Below are positions 19,774-28,900 of a stretch of DNA of 64,000 bases, piece by piece. Position 1 is the stretch's first letter. Each line of letters opens with the position of its first letter. The DNA comes from Pantoea trifolii (GTDB lineage Bacteria > Pseudomonadota > Gammaproteobacteria > Enterobacterales > Enterobacteriaceae), in assembly GCF_024506435.1 (NCBI RefSeq), contig NZ_JANIET010000001.1:930001-994000 (forward strand), written 5' to 3'. Both the position numbers and the translations under genes were made by a program. The notes under the pieces were generated by a model, which was given only the letters and a program-made list of their open reading frames with translations, searched no databases and had not been told where the DNA came from.

Positions 19774-20265
19774 TTACGCAGAAGGACGTTCGTTCCATGC
19801 GTCCGTGTACTGGATATTACCATCCACAATACGCCAGGTGATTTTTTCATACTGCAGGCTAACGCTTTCCGTGTGGTTCAGCTTGTCATTGCCCGACAGT
19901 TTTGTGTTGGCCACGCCGCAGTTAACGCCGGTGACTTTCACGTTTTCCATCAGCACGGTGTAATAGCACACCTCTTGGCCCGCATCGCTGATGTTGTAGA
20001 AACGAATTTCGGCGCTTTTCAACGTCTGGCCGGTGGCCGCTGCTTTATAGAGATAAGGCGTTGAGCTATCCACCTCTTTCTCGATCATCATTGATGAATG
20101 CTGGCGCGTGCCGGTTATTTTGCCGTTAGCGGTGTCTACCGGCAGGTTAATACCGTGGCTCAGGCCGATAATTTCAATGCTGCCTTCACGTTCGTGAACA
20201 TCGACAGAACCTCTAATATCCGCGCCACCATCGTCTTTAAGCCACATATACGGAGGAATTGGCAT
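19774..20265 (-). CDS. hcp: Type VI secretion system tube protein Hcp
   Basis: A 163-residue Hcp-family protein beginning MPIPPYMWLKDDGGADIRGS, with the hallmark HEREGSIEIIGLSHGINLPV, TGTRQHSSMMIEKEVDSSTP and C-terminal YEKITWRIVDGN. Hcp forms hexameric rings of the secretion tube and can carry small effectors in its lumen. AAGGAG lies just before the ATG, which directly abuts the TAA of the upstream two-TM gene. No other T6SS structural genes are in the window, so this is an orphan hcp linked to an effector locus. Confidence 0.93.
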   Translation of the reverse strand: MPIPPYMWLKDDGGADIRGSVDVHEREGSIEIIGLSHGINLPVDTANGKITGTRQHSSMMIEKEVDSSTPYLYKAAATGQTLKSAEIRFYNISDAGQEVCYYTVLMENVKVTGVNCGVANTKLSGNDKLNHTESVSLQYEKITWRIVDGNIQYTDAWNERPSA

Positions 20266-20538
20266 TTATTTGCTCCTTATTTTTTTGATTAACTTCATTG
20301 TTAAAATGTAAATAACAACCGTGATGGGAATCACTGTGCATACGGACATGTAGAAATAGATGTCGTAAAAACGATCCGCTCCAATCTCTTCATTCCCGTA
20401 GATCATTTGGCCGATTTTCAAGGCTAATTGTTCGTTAAACCATAACTCTGGCGGGCCCAGAGTACGGGCGACAACTAGCATCAGCGCGAGAAAACAAGCG
20501 ACTTTGGCCGCTCTACGGGCAAGTGTTTGAATAACCAC
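20266..20538 (-). CDS. Two-TM membrane protein, putative Tldi1-like immunity protein
   Basis: About 90 residues with two hydrophobic segments (ACFLALMLVVARTLG and YMSVCTVIPITVVIYILTM) and a basic C-terminus (KLIKKIRSK). The frame has no early ATG; GTG at 20538 lies 7 nt after AGGTG and is preferred over TTG at 20544. The start overlaps the 3' end of the upstream effector gene, and the stop abuts hcp. A small membrane protein encoded right after a peptidoglycan-targeting T6SS effector is the expected arrangement for immunity; the assignment rests on position. Confidence 0.65.
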   Translation of the reverse strand: MVIQTLARRAAKVACFLALMLVVARTLGPPELWFNEQLALKIGQMIYGNEEIGADRFYDIYFYMSVCTVIPITVVIYILTMKLIKKIRSK

Positions 20539-21033
20539 TGGCAATCACCTCAATGTATCCGCGCGCCATTAAATTTTTCATGCAAGGAACCGGGATCGGC
20601 GCTGTTCTCAGAAGGGCATTACGACTTAGCGCATAGTCTGAATTAAGGTGGAGAGTTATACATCCTTCAGATACGCGGCCGGGATGGAGGCGAAATAATC
20701 CGCGTCTGACGTCATTAATCCACGTTTCATCATCAATGCTCAGATCGTCACGATATAAAGCAAACCATTCATCGCGATCAAATTCAGCACCGTTAAAAAC
20801 GCGGTTATATAAATCCTGTGACTTTGCCTTAGCCCATGAAAGCAGGCCACCCCTCCCACGCTCAACAATCCAGTATTACCCGGTGGGATAGGCCCAACGT
20901 TTGGGACGGCCATACATGCAGGAATATTTCTGTAGGCACCTTTCCCGGAAAACGCCATGAAGACGCCCACGCCATACAGATTCAACGGCACGAAATCTGC
21001 GCCGTTCAAAATCATCTTACCGATAATTGGCAT
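20513..21033 (-). pseudogene. Tlde1/DUF2778-type L,D-transpeptidase-like T6SS effector, frameshifted
   Basis: The ATG at 21033 (after AGGGA) opens MPIIGKMILNGADF and AFSGKGAYRNIPACMAVPNV then GPIPPG, after which the original frame degenerates and stops at 20740. Moving frame by one base near 20876 restores YWIVERGRGG, DEWFALYRDD and RLHPGRVSEGCITL through to NTCP and a stop at 20513. The restored protein would have 173 residues with H117 and C125 as the catalytic pair of the Tlde1 family. A single lost base (GGTAATACTGG where a codon needs one more) explains it. It is inactive unless the base is a sequencing error. Confidence 0.82.
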
Positions 21034-21247
21034 CGTTAATCCCTAACCTTTAATCCATGTAGTAACTGAGGTTTATGTTACATCCCTCATATTGTCAGAA
21101 CCAGAAATAATTAGAGTTGGTAATCAATACAGCTTTTACGATCACGCTTTGCCATTGGCGTTGTTAAAACAACAACGAGAGACATAGAATCTCAACGAAC
21201 AACCCCCCCTTTGGCGCAAGACGTGCGACACAAACAGGATATTCGTT

Positions 21248-21350
21248 ATGTCGCAGACGCTAACCGATCAGGATTTTAAGAACGCCGCCACCAAACTCAG
21301 CTGCAGTGAAGCCGCCGTGCGCGCCGTCGCCGAAGTAGAGAGCTCCGGTA
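21248..21350 (+). pseudogene. 5' stub of an N-acetylmuramidase (DUF3380-like) gene
   Basis: The ATG at 21248 opens MSQTLTDQDFKNAATKLSCS followed by EAAVRAVAEVESSG, which resembles the N-terminus of DUF3380-type N-acetylmuramidases found as phage endolysins and secreted effectors. After about 34 codons it runs directly into the IS4 remnant at 21351 and the reading frame ends shortly after (GKSSRGCRITG). The catalytic part is missing, so this is a truncated gene whose right half was replaced by IS sequence. Confidence 0.65.
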
Positions 21351-21742
21351 TCGGGAAATCAAGCAGGGGCTGCAGAATAACCGGCTGACGCTGCGCAGCA
21401 AAAAACCGGAGAAGGTGCGTCAGGAGCTGTGGGGCGTGCTGCTTGCGTATAATCTGGTGAGATATCAGATGATAAAAATGGCGTCGACGCTTAAGGGATA
21501 CTGGCCTAATCAGCTGAGCTTCAGCGAGTCTGCGGCTTGGGTAATGAAGCTGCTCTGGACGCTTGAGGGCGCGTTACCGGGGCGGATCCCGGAACTGGTG
21601 AAAAATGTGGGCGCGATGGCGCAGATAGTCAAACTGCCGGGGCGACGGGAGAGGTCGTTCCCGAGAGTGGTGAAAGAGAGGCCCTGGAAGTACCCGACAG
21701 CCAAAAGAAAAAATGCCAGTCAGGCTTAACTGACTGGCATTA
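21351..21742 (+). mobile_element. IS4-family transposase 3' remnant, direct-repeat copy 2
   Basis: The frame from 21352 to 21729 encodes the last ~125 residues of an IS4-type transposase, ending RRERSFPRVVKERPWKYPTA and NASQA. It is about 98% identical to 19079-19470 in the same orientation. Unlike copy 1 it keeps the full C-terminal reading frame. The terminal hairpin (21714-21739) with a T-run on the minus strand probably also terminates fadE. Confidence 0.9.
21714..21739 (-). terminator. Terminator of fadE formed by the IS4 remnant hairpin
   Basis: TGCCAGTCAG/CTGACTGGCA forms a perfect 10-bp stem; read leftward it is followed by six T. It lies 27 bp past the fadE stop. Confidence 0.6.
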
Positions 21743-21765
21743 CTCCCTGCGGAGGCTTTTGTGTT

Positions 21766-24225
21766 TTATGCGGCTTCACTGGCTCGCGAATTGGTTTTCG
21801 TCTGCGTCTTTGGCACCGCCAGCGCTTCCGGCGCAAAATCATCGACGTTAATCGCTTTCAGGCGGCTGGCCTCAGCTCGGATCAGCACCTGCGCTTCGCT
21901 TTCATCAATCCAGCCCTCTTTCAGACCACGCTGCGCCAGCGCATCCAGACGGGTGAACGACAGGTGTTTTTTCTGCTGCTGGCACAGACGATCGTGAATC
22001 ACTTCGGCGGCCATCACATCCTGCAGCGCCTGCTCCAGCTGACCCGCCGGATTATGTACGCTTGGTGTCAGATACTGACCACGGCCCAAACGGGTGCGCG
22101 TCGCGGAAGGTAATTGCAGCAGTTTCGCCAGTTTGTGATCCAGTTTATCGGACGGTGCCGGGCAGTGATGACCACCGGCGAAAATCACCATTCGCAGCGC
22201 ACCGGCCACCATGCGGTTCGGGAAGTTGCGCAGCAAATCATCCATCGCCACTTCGGCCTGATGCAGCGCATCCTGCACGCCCCAATGCACCAGCGGCAAA
22301 TCAGCTTCGTTGCGGCCTTCATCCTCATAACGTTTCAAGGTAGCCGACGCAAGATACATCTGGCTCAACACATCGCCGAGACGCGCCGAGATGCGTTCAC
22401 GACGTTTCAGGCTGCCGCCCAGCACCGCCATCGACACATCTGACAGCAGCGCGAGGTTGGCGCTTAAACGGTTGATATGCTGATAGTAGCGGCGCGTGGC
22501 GTCGCGGGTTGGCGTGGCGCTGGTGCGACCGCCGGTCAAGCCCAGCCACAGGCTGCGCACTTTATTGCTGCCAACGTGGCCGATATGGCTGAACAGCGCG
22601 CGATCAAAAGTTACTAGATCGTTTTTCGCTGCGGCGTTCATCTCTTCCAGCACCCACGGATGGCAACGGATGGCGCCCTGGCCGAAGATGATCATGCTGC
22701 GCGTCAGGATGTTAGCGCCTTCTACGGTGATGGCGATCGGGGCGCCCTGATAAGCACGCGCCAGGAAGTTGTTTTCGCCCAGCATAATGCCTTTACCGCC
22801 AGCGATATCCATCGCGTCGATAATGGCGCGCTGACCGCGATGGGTGCAGTGATACTTCACAATCGCCGACAGCACCGCCGGTTTTTCACCGAGCATAATG
22901 CCGCTAGTGATCAGCGTCGCGGCAGCGTCCATCACGTAAGCGTTACCGGCAATGCGCGCCAGCGGCTCTTCGATCCCTTCCATTTTACCGATAGAGACTT
23001 TGAACTGACGGCGGATGTGCGCATACGCACCGGTTGCCAGCGCAATGCTTTTCAGGCTGCCGGTTGAGTTCGAAGGCAGCGTAATGCCGCGACCCACTGA
23101 CAGACACTCCACCAGCATGCGCCAGCCTTGACCGGCCATCGACGGGCCGCCAATGATGAAATCGATGGGTACAAAAATGTCTTTACCGCGCGTCGGACCG
23201 TTCTGGAACGGCACGTTAAGCGGGAAGTGGCGCTGGCCAATTTCTACGCCTGGCGTGTGCGTTGGGATCAGTGCACAAGTGATGCCGAGCTCTTCGGTAT
23301 CGCCCAGCAGGTGATCCGGATCCGAGAGTTTGAACGCCAGGCCTAACACGGTGGCAATCGGTGCCAGCGTGATATAGCGCTTGTTCCAGGTGAGGCGCAT
23401 GCCGAGCACTTGCTGACCTTGCCATTCACCCATGCACACCACGCCGGTATCAGGAATGGCGCCCGCATCCGAACCCGCTTCCGGGCTGGTCAACGCAAAG
23501 CACGGGATCTCATCACCGCGCGCCAGACGTGGCAGATAATGATCTTTCTGCTCATCGGTACCGTAATGTTGCAGCAATTCGCCTGGGCCGAGTGAGTTGG
23601 GTACGCCGACGGTGATCGCCAGAATGCCTGAGACGCCCGCCAGTTTCTGCAGCACACGCGCCTGCGCATAAGCGGAGAATTCGAGGCCGCCATACTCTTT
23701 CTTAATGATCATGGCGAAGAAGCGATGCTGTTTCAGATACGCCCACAACTCCGGCGGCATATCGGCCATTTCGTGGGTGATTTCGAAGTCATTCGCCATG
23801 CGGCACGCTTCTTCTACTGGACCATCAATAAAGGCTTGTTCCTCTTCGGTCAGGCGTGGCTGCGGGTAGTTATGCAGCTTCTGCCAGTCCGGTTTGCCGC
23901 GGAACAGATCCCCTTCCCACCAGGTGGTGCCGGCGTCGATCGCCTCTTTTTCGGTGCGTGACATCGGCGGCATCACTTTCTGGAAGCTGTGCAGCGCCGG
24001 CTTCGAGAACATGCTGCGGCGCATCACTGGCAGGTTGAACGGCAGCAGGATGATCGCCAGCGGCAGCAGCATCCACGGTGTCCACACGTCAGCGGCCGCC
24101 AGCGCGCCGGTCCACAGCAGCAGAATCACGCTGCTCAGCTGAAGAGAAATTTGGTGGTAGAACAACACGCTAAGCAGGATTAGCGTCGCAACGATTGAGG
24201 CAACCAACATAATGAACCACTCCAT
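21766..24225 (-). CDS. fadE: Acyl-CoA dehydrogenase FadE
   Basis: An 819-residue enzyme, near the 814 residues of E. coli FadE. It starts with a membrane-spanning region ([20 protein letters not shown] and a second hydrophobic stretch). The acyl-CoA dehydrogenase core follows, with [20 protein letters not shown] and [20 protein letters not shown]. The FAD-dependent enzyme catalyses the first step of fatty-acid beta-oxidation at the inner membrane. A palindrome like the FadR operator lies just upstream. The gene order fadE/gmhA divergent is as in E. coli. Confidence 0.96.
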   Translation of the reverse strand: MEWFIMLVASIVATLILLSVLFYHQISLQLSSVILLLWTGALAAADVWTPWMLLPLAIILLPFNLPVMRRSMFSKPALHSFQKVMPPMSRTEKEAIDAGTTWWEGDLFRGKPDWQKLHNYPQPRLTEEEQAFIDGPVEEACRMANDFEITHEMADMPPELWAYLKQHRFFAMIIKKEYGGLEFSAYAQARVLQKLAGVSGILAITVGVPNSLGPGELLQHYGTDEQKDHYLPRLARGDEIPCFALTSPEAGSDAGAIPDTGVVCMGEWQGQQVLGMRLTWNKRYITLAPIATVLGLAFKLSDPDHLLGDTEELGITCALIPTHTPGVEIGQRHFPLNVPFQNGPTRGKDIFVPIDFIIGGPSMAGQGWRMLVECLSVGRGITLPSNSTGSLKSIALATGAYAHIRRQFKVSIGKMEGIEEPLARIAGNAYVMDAAATLITSGIMLGEKPAVLSAIVKYHCTHRGQRAIIDAMDIAGGKGIMLGENNFLARAYQGAPIAITVEGANILTRSMIIFGQGAIRCHPWVLEEMNAAAKNDLVTFDRALFSHIGHVGSNKVRSLWLGLTGGRTSATPTRDATRRYYQHINRLSANLALLSDVSMAVLGGSLKRRERISARLGDVLSQMYLASATLKRYEDEGRNEADLPLVHWGVQDALHQAEVAMDDLLRNFPNRMVAGALRMVIFAGGHHCPAPSDKLDHKLAKLLQLPSATRTRLGRGQYLTPSVHNPAGQLEQALQDVMAAEVIHDRLCQQQKKHLSFTRLDALAQRGLKEGWIDESEAQVLIRAEASRLKAINVDDFAPEALAVPKTQTKTNSRASEAA

Positions 24226-24233
24226 AAGTAGTA

Positions 24234-24249
24234 AGAGGTCTGACCTGTT
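24234..24249. promoter_or_regulatory. FadR-like operator of fadE
   Basis: The perfect palindrome AGGTCTGACCT (24236-24246) within AAGAGGTCTGACCTGTTA resembles the FadR site (TGGTCNGACCA-type core). It lies about 10 bp upstream of the fadE ATG, where FadR binding would block transcription. Confidence 0.65.
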
Positions 24250-24453
24250 ATGGGTGTAGGTTTAGAATATGGGGCAAAATTTATCAATCTGTTTACATCG
24301 CAATTACAACACATCTCACAAATTCGTTGCACGATGCGCAACAACTGCCAAACTTCCTCAAAGCGCCGCGCTTTTACTGGATGCAGGCGCTTTGCGACAT
24401 AGCCCCATTCCGTTAAACTTGCCGGGTCAATCTTTCCTCTAAAGGACATCCCT

Positions 24454-25035
24454 ATGTATCAGGACATTATTCGCTCAGAGCTCAATGAAGCAGCCGATAC
24501 GCTTAACAACTTCCTGAGTGACGACGCTAACATTCACGCGATTCAGCGCGCTGCAGTTTTGCTGGCCGACAGCTTTAAAGCGGGCGGCAAGGTGCTCTCC
24601 TGCGGTAACGGCGGCTCGCACTGCGATGCCATGCATTTTGCTGAAGAGCTGACTGGACGCTATCGTGAAAACCGTCCTGGCTACCCGGCGATTGCCATTT
24701 CTGATGTCAGCCATCTCTCCTGCGTTAGCAACGATTTTGGCTACGACTATGTGTTCTCGCGCTATATCGAAGCGGTTGGTCGCGAAGGCGATGTGCTGCT
24801 GGGGCTTTCTACTTCCGGGAACTCTGCCAACATCATCAAAGCCGTAGAAGCTGCGCGCGCGAAAGGCATGAAAGTAATTACTCTGACCGGCAAAGATGGC
24901 GGCAAGATGGCAGGTTCAGCGGATATCGAAATTCGTGTGCCGCACTTTGGCTATGCCGACCGCATTCAGGAGATCCACATCAAAGTGATCCATATCCTGA
25001 TGCTGTTGATTGAAAAAGAGATGGTTAAGTCATGA
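24454..25035 (+). CDS. gmhA: Phosphoheptose isomerase
   Basis: A 193-residue SIS-domain isomerase (LpcA/GmhA). Diagnostic segments are [32 protein letters not shown] and [13 protein letters not shown], the latter two lining the active site. It converts sedoheptulose 7-phosphate to D-glycero-D-manno-heptose 7-phosphate for LPS inner core. Its position between fadE and yafJ matches E. coli. Confidence 0.97.
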   Translation: MYQDIIRSELNEAADTLNNFLSDDANIHAIQRAAVLLADSFKAGGKVLSCGNGGSHCDAMHFAEELTGRYRENRPGYPAIAISDVSHLSCVSNDFGYDYVFSRYIEAVGREGDVLLGLSTSGNSANIIKAVEAARAKGMKVITLTGKDGGKMAGSADIEIRVPHFGYADRIQEIHIKVIHILMLLIEKEMVKS

Positions 25036-25083
25036 TGCGTTCCTCTCGCCGCGTGCGAGAGGATCTAACTTAAGGCGGTTGCT

Positions 25084-25851
25084 ATGTGCGAATTGCTCGG
25101 GATGAGCGCCAATGTCCCCACGGACATCTGTTTCAGTTTTACCGGTCTTGTGCAGCGTGGCGGTGGAACCGGGCCGCACAAAGATGGTTGGGGCATCACG
25201 TTCTACGAAGGAAAAGGGTGCCGCACCTTCAAAGATCCGCAGCCGAGCTTTAATTCGCCGATTGCCCGTTTGGTGCAGGAATACCCGATCAAATCGCATT
25301 CGGTGGTGGCGCATATCCGCCAGGCGAATCGCGGTGAAGTGTCGCTGGAAAATACCCATCCGTTCACGCGTGAGCTTTGGGGCCGCAACTGGACCTACGC
25401 ACACAATGGTCAGCTTAAAGGTTACCGTCAGCTGGATACCGGGCCGTTCCGTCCGATTGGTGAAACCGACAGCGAGAAAGCGTTCTGCTGGATGCTGCAC
25501 AAACTGACCGAGCGCTATCCACGCACGCCGGGCAACTGGCCAGCGGTGTTCCGCTACGTTGCCGAGCTGGCAGCGGAAATGCGTGAGAAGGGCGTGTTCA
25601 ACATGTTGTTATCGGATGGGCGCTACCTGATGGCGTTTTGTTCGACCAATCTCTACTGGATTACGCGCCGTGCGCCGTTTGGCAAAGCCACGCTGCTCGA
25701 TCAGGATGTGGAGATTGATTTTCAGCAGCAGACGACGCCGCAAGATGTGGTGACGGTGATTGCCACGCAACCGCTGACAGGCAATGAAACCTGGCACCGG
25801 ATAGTGCCAGGCGAGTGGGCGTTATTTTGCCTGGGTGAGCGCCAGGAATGA
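25084..25851 (+). CDS. yafJ: Class II glutamine amidotransferase YafJ
   Basis: A 255-residue protein consisting essentially of a type II glutaminase domain. The nucleophile is Cys2 ([10 protein letters not shown]), with [18 protein letters not shown] and YAHNGQL as substrate-site motifs. No synthetase domain is attached, so the ammonia acceptor is unknown, as for E. coli YafJ. It lies 48 bp after gmhA and overlaps the 3' end of convergent yafK by 30 bp. Confidence 0.93.
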   Translation: MCELLGMSANVPTDICFSFTGLVQRGGGTGPHKDGWGITFYEGKGCRTFKDPQPSFNSPIARLVQEYPIKSHSVVAHIRQANRGEVSLENTHPFTRELWGRNWTYAHNGQLKGYRQLDTGPFRPIGETDSEKAFCWMLHKLTERYPRTPGNWPAVFRYVAELAAEMREKGVFNMLLSDGRYLMAFCSTNLYWITRRAPFGKATLLDQDVEIDFQQQTTPQDVVTVIATQPLTGNETWHRIVPGEWALFCLGERQE

Positions 25852-26565
25852 TTTCGAAGCAGCATCCGGTGTAGAGATCACCGGTGTGCTGTTCACCGCA
25901 TATTGGCCGGTGGCCGTCACATTCACCGTTGGCGGCACGCGGTACTTGGCAAAGTACGCATAGCCCGGCTGCAGTTCACGCCAGAAGTTAATGTACGTCG
26001 AGTATTTATGACGTTGCATATTGCTGTCGGTCATGCGGAACGGATAGATGTTGACCTGAATTTCCTGCTGGCCATTGCGCAGCGCGGCATTGGTGTAGGT
26101 GAAGATCTCATCCATTGACGCATTGGTCATCGCATAGCAACCAATTGATACGCAATCACCGTGAATCATTAAATAATTGCCGTCATAACCTTTAGCGCGA
26201 TCGTATTGATTCGGGAAACCGGTATTAATAGCGCGATAGAAACGGCTATCCGGTTTCAACTGATTCAGCTTGACGTTATAAAAGCCTTCCGGACTTTTGA
26301 AATCGCCCTGACGACGTTTAGGTCCTAAACCGCCAGAGAAATTACAGATGCGATAGCTGTCCAGCAGACGATATTCATTACCGATTTTGCCGTACAGTTC
26401 CAGCGTACGCTCTTCCTTGAAAATCTGAATAAAAACGGGGGTGCCAATTAGTTGTTTCTTTAACTCTTTGCTCACCGGAGCCAGCGGTTGCGTCGGCTCG
26501 GGGTTAATTGCCCAGCTAAGGACCGGCATAAGAATCATCGCAAGCGTTAATGCGATTCTGCCCAT
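25822..26565 (-). CDS. yafK: L,D-transpeptidase-family protein YafK (DpaA/LdtF)
   Basis: A 247-residue periplasmic protein with a signal peptide (cleavage near SWAIN) and a YkuD domain. The catalytic motif is [15 protein letters not shown], with H135 and C143. In E. coli this protein cleaves Braun lipoprotein from peptidoglycan rather than forming 3-3 crosslinks. The C-terminal extension (residues about 190-247) is normal for the family. It converges on yafJ with a 30-bp coding overlap. Confidence 0.93.
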   Translation of the reverse strand: MGRIALTLAMILMPVLSWAINPEPTQPLAPVSKELKKQLIGTPVFIQIFKEERTLELYGKIGNEYRLLDSYRICNFSGGLGPKRRQGDFKSPEGFYNVKLNQLKPDSRFYRAINTGFPNQYDRAKGYDGNYLMIHGDCVSIGCYAMTNASMDEIFTYTNAALRNGQQEIQVNIYPFRMTDSNMQRHKYSTYINFWRELQPGYAYFAKYRVPPTVNVTATGQYAVNSTPVISTPDAASKSFLALTQAK

Positions 26566-26880
26566 TCTGTAGATACCTTGAATTGAAGAGAGACGATGAC
26601 GCTAAGCGTCCGGGTATTGCATTATCGGAAATATCCGCTATCGCAGCGCAACATTAACATTGTCTGGCTTTTAATCAAGCCAGTGTCCGAGAAAATGGCG
26701 CGTTCCTAAAAGGAATACGACCACTAATTTGTAAACTTTAATTAGATGGACAAAAAAAATCGCCTTTTTACGCTTGGCTTCAAAACGATTTAATCCTGAC
26801 GAGTAATAAGACATGTCTTGGGTGTTGAAAACGATGGCGTATCTATACTGCGCCAGTCATTTTCAACAGGTAAAAAACTC
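26566..26880. other. Intergenic region yafK-FkbM, no gene seen
   Basis: This 315-bp AT-rich stretch holds the divergent promoters of yafK and the methyltransferase gene. I see A/T tracts and no convincing operator, hairpin or small ORF with a ribosome binding site. Confidence 0.5.
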
Positions 26881-27678
26881 ATGGATCTCGTCACTCGCCC
26901 GTCCCTTTATCAGGTGGAAAACCTGCACTACATGTTGTCGTCCGGTCCTGACATGATCAATGCACACTTACGCAGCGGCAAAGCATGGGAGCCAACAACG
27001 CTGCAAATTGCACAATTGCTGATTGAAGGTATTGAGCGTCCGGTATTGGTCGATGTGGGGGCGAACTTAGGTGCCTGGTCGGTACCGATGGGCGATCATA
27101 TTCGCACTAAAGGTGGCATCTTGTATGCCTTTGAACCGCAACGCCAGGTGTACTATCAACTGTGTGCCAATCTGTTCAGCAATCAGCTGTTTCACTGTCA
27201 TGCTATGCAGATGGCAATTGGTGATGTCAATGGGGAAATTGACGTTCCGGTATTGGATATGCAAAACGAAGTGAATGTTGGGGCGCTGTCGCTGGATGCT
27301 GATATTCGTGCGCAGCAGAAGATGCTCAGCACTGACATCACCACGTGTGAATCCGTGCGCATTGCTACCATCGATAGCCTGAAATTGCCCGCGGCGCACC
27401 TGGTTAAAATCGATGTCGAAGGGCTCGAATTGGAGGTGCTTAAAGGTGCACGTCTGTGGCTGGGGAGCTCAGGTTATCCCGCCATTTTGTTCGAAGTCTG
27501 GGGCGATTATCTGCCAGGCCTGATCCCCAAACGTAATCGTCTGCTCAATTTGCTAAAGCGTGCTTTAGGCTATGAAGTCGATATGTTCGGTGAACTCGGT
27601 ATCGCTCAGCACCCGCAAAATAAACGTCTTGAGATAAAGAGAACCGATAAGGGCATGGAGATTCGTCGCCTGTTTTAA
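26881..27678 (+). CDS. FkbM family methyltransferase
   Basis: A 265-residue SAM-dependent methyltransferase of the FkbM family. Motif I is VLVDVGANLGAWSVP, a later acidic motif is LYAFEPQRQVYYQL, and HLVKIDVEGLELEVLKGARL is the family hallmark. The ATG at 26881 is preferred; an upstream in-frame TTG at 26818 has no features. Proteins of this family methylate sugars or small metabolites and are often found with polysaccharide genes, but here it lies alone between yafK and dinB, a site that in E. coli holds other genes. Substrate unknown. Confidence 0.85.
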   Translation: MDLVTRPSLYQVENLHYMLSSGPDMINAHLRSGKAWEPTTLQIAQLLIEGIERPVLVDVGANLGAWSVPMGDHIRTKGGILYAFEPQRQVYYQLCANLFSNQLFHCHAMQMAIGDVNGEIDVPVLDMQNEVNVGALSLDADIRAQQKMLSTDITTCESVRIATIDSLKLPAAHLVKIDVEGLELEVLKGARLWLGSSGYPAILFEVWGDYLPGLIPKRNRLLNLLKRALGYEVDMFGELGIAQHPQNKRLEIKRTDKGMEIRRLF

Positions 27679-27711
27679 TCTTGCTTTTTAGCATTGCCAA
27701 TACTTTTGCAT

Positions 27712-27727
27712 CTGTACAAATATCCAG
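27712..27727. promoter_or_regulatory. LexA box of dinB
   Basis: CTGTACAAATATCCAG fits CTG-N10-CAG with an AT-rich centre and lies about 33 bp before the dinB start. This predicts SOS induction, as known for dinB in other enterobacteria. Confidence 0.78.
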
Positions 27728-27760
27728 TACTATATTGAGGTCTCGATTGATACTGGATTA

Positions 27761-28822
27761 GTGGCAAACGTGAAAATCATTCATGTCGATATGGACTGCT
27801 TTTACGCAGCAGTGGAAATGCGCGATGATCCGTCATTGCGCGATATCCCCATTGCGATTGGCGGCAGCCGTGAACGGCGTGGCGTGATCAGCACCGCGAA
27901 CTATCCAGCACGTAAATATGGCGTGCGTAGCGCGATGCCAACCGGCATGGCGTTGAAACTTTGTCCGCATCTGCGGCTGCTGCCTGGCCGCTTTGATGCG
28001 TATAAAGAAGCCTCGCACCAAATCCGCGACATCTTTTCGCGTTACACTTCGTTGATTGAACCGCTTTCACTCGATGAAGCTTATCTGGATGTGACAGATA
28101 GCCTGCACTGCCAGGGTTCGGCCACATTAATGGCGCAGGCAATTCGTGCCGATATTCTGCGTGAAACCGGGTTAACCGCTTCCGCCGGGATCGCGCCGAT
28201 CAAGTTCCTCGCCAAGATCGCTTCCGATCTCAACAAACCCAACGGGCAATTTGTGATTACACCTGATGCAATGTCCGATTTTTTACTGACGCTGCCGCTA
28301 AGCAAAATTCCTGGCGTGGGTAAAGTGGCGACCAAAAAGTTGGAAGAGATGGGATTGCGCACCTGCGCCGATGTGCAACGTGCCGATCTGGCTTTGCTGC
28401 TTAAACGTTTTGGCAAGTTTGGCCGTATCTTGTGGGAGCGCAGCAATGGCGTGGATGAGCGCAATGTGGTGGTCGAGCGCGAACGCAAATCGCTCGGCGT
28501 TGAGCGCACACTGATGGAAGATATTCACAGCTGGGAACAGTGTCTGGAGATTATTGATTTTCTCTATGCCGAGCTGGATCGTCGCTTAACCGCCATCAAG
28601 CCGGATAAGCAGATCGCCCGGCAAGGGGTGAAACTCAAATTCAATGATTTCCAGCAAACCACGCAGGAGCACGTCTGGCCGGTGCTTAATAAGGACGACA
28701 TGATCGCGGTTGCGCGCCAGGCATGGGATGAACGCCGAGCTGGGCGCGGCGTACGACTGGTGGGATTGCATGTCACGATGGTGGATCCGCAACTGGAACG
28801 GCAGTTGGTATTGGGGTTGTGA
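27761..28822 (+). CDS. dinB: DNA polymerase IV
   Basis: A 353-residue Y-family polymerase. The palm carries [18 protein letters not shown] and [10 protein letters not shown] (metal-binding Asp/Glu), followed by a helix-hairpin-helix ([18 protein letters not shown]) and a little-finger domain, ending with the clamp-binding QLVLGL. It performs translesion synthesis. The start is GTG: 27761 has GGAT 5 bp upstream, but GTG at 27770 would match the E. coli N-terminus better. It lies downstream of a LexA box. Confidence 0.96.
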   Translation: MANVKIIHVDMDCFYAAVEMRDDPSLRDIPIAIGGSRERRGVISTANYPARKYGVRSAMPTGMALKLCPHLRLLPGRFDAYKEASHQIRDIFSRYTSLIEPLSLDEAYLDVTDSLHCQGSATLMAQAIRADILRETGLTASAGIAPIKFLAKIASDLNKPNGQFVITPDAMSDFLLTLPLSKIPGVGKVATKKLEEMGLRTCADVQRADLALLLKRFGKFGRILWERSNGVDERNVVVERERKSLGVERTLMEDIHSWEQCLEIIDFLYAELDRRLTAIKPDKQIARQGVKLKFNDFQQTTQEHVWPVLNKDDMIAVARQAWDERRAGRGVRLVGLHVTMVDPQLERQLVLGL

Positions 28823-28858
28823 GATTGTGCGCGCCTGAAAGCAAAACGCGCCGATGGG

Positions 28859-28895
28859 TTCCCTCTCCCACTTGTGGGAGAGGGTTAGGGTGAGG
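28859..28895. repeat. GGGAGAGGG inverted repeat
   Basis: CCCTCTCCCAC and GTGGGAGAGGG form a perfect 11-bp stem with a two-base loop, continuing into TTAGGGTGAGGG. It lies between dinB and a convergent ABC gene and may terminate both. Similar sequences are common intergenic repeats in many proteobacteria. Confidence 0.65.
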
Positions 28896-28900
28896 GAAAA

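Noticed and set aside
19079..21742. Intact IS4 composite transposon
   Set aside because: Both copies hold only the last quarter of the transposase, and no left end with the DDE domain is present; it is a repeat-flanked island, not a functional transposon.
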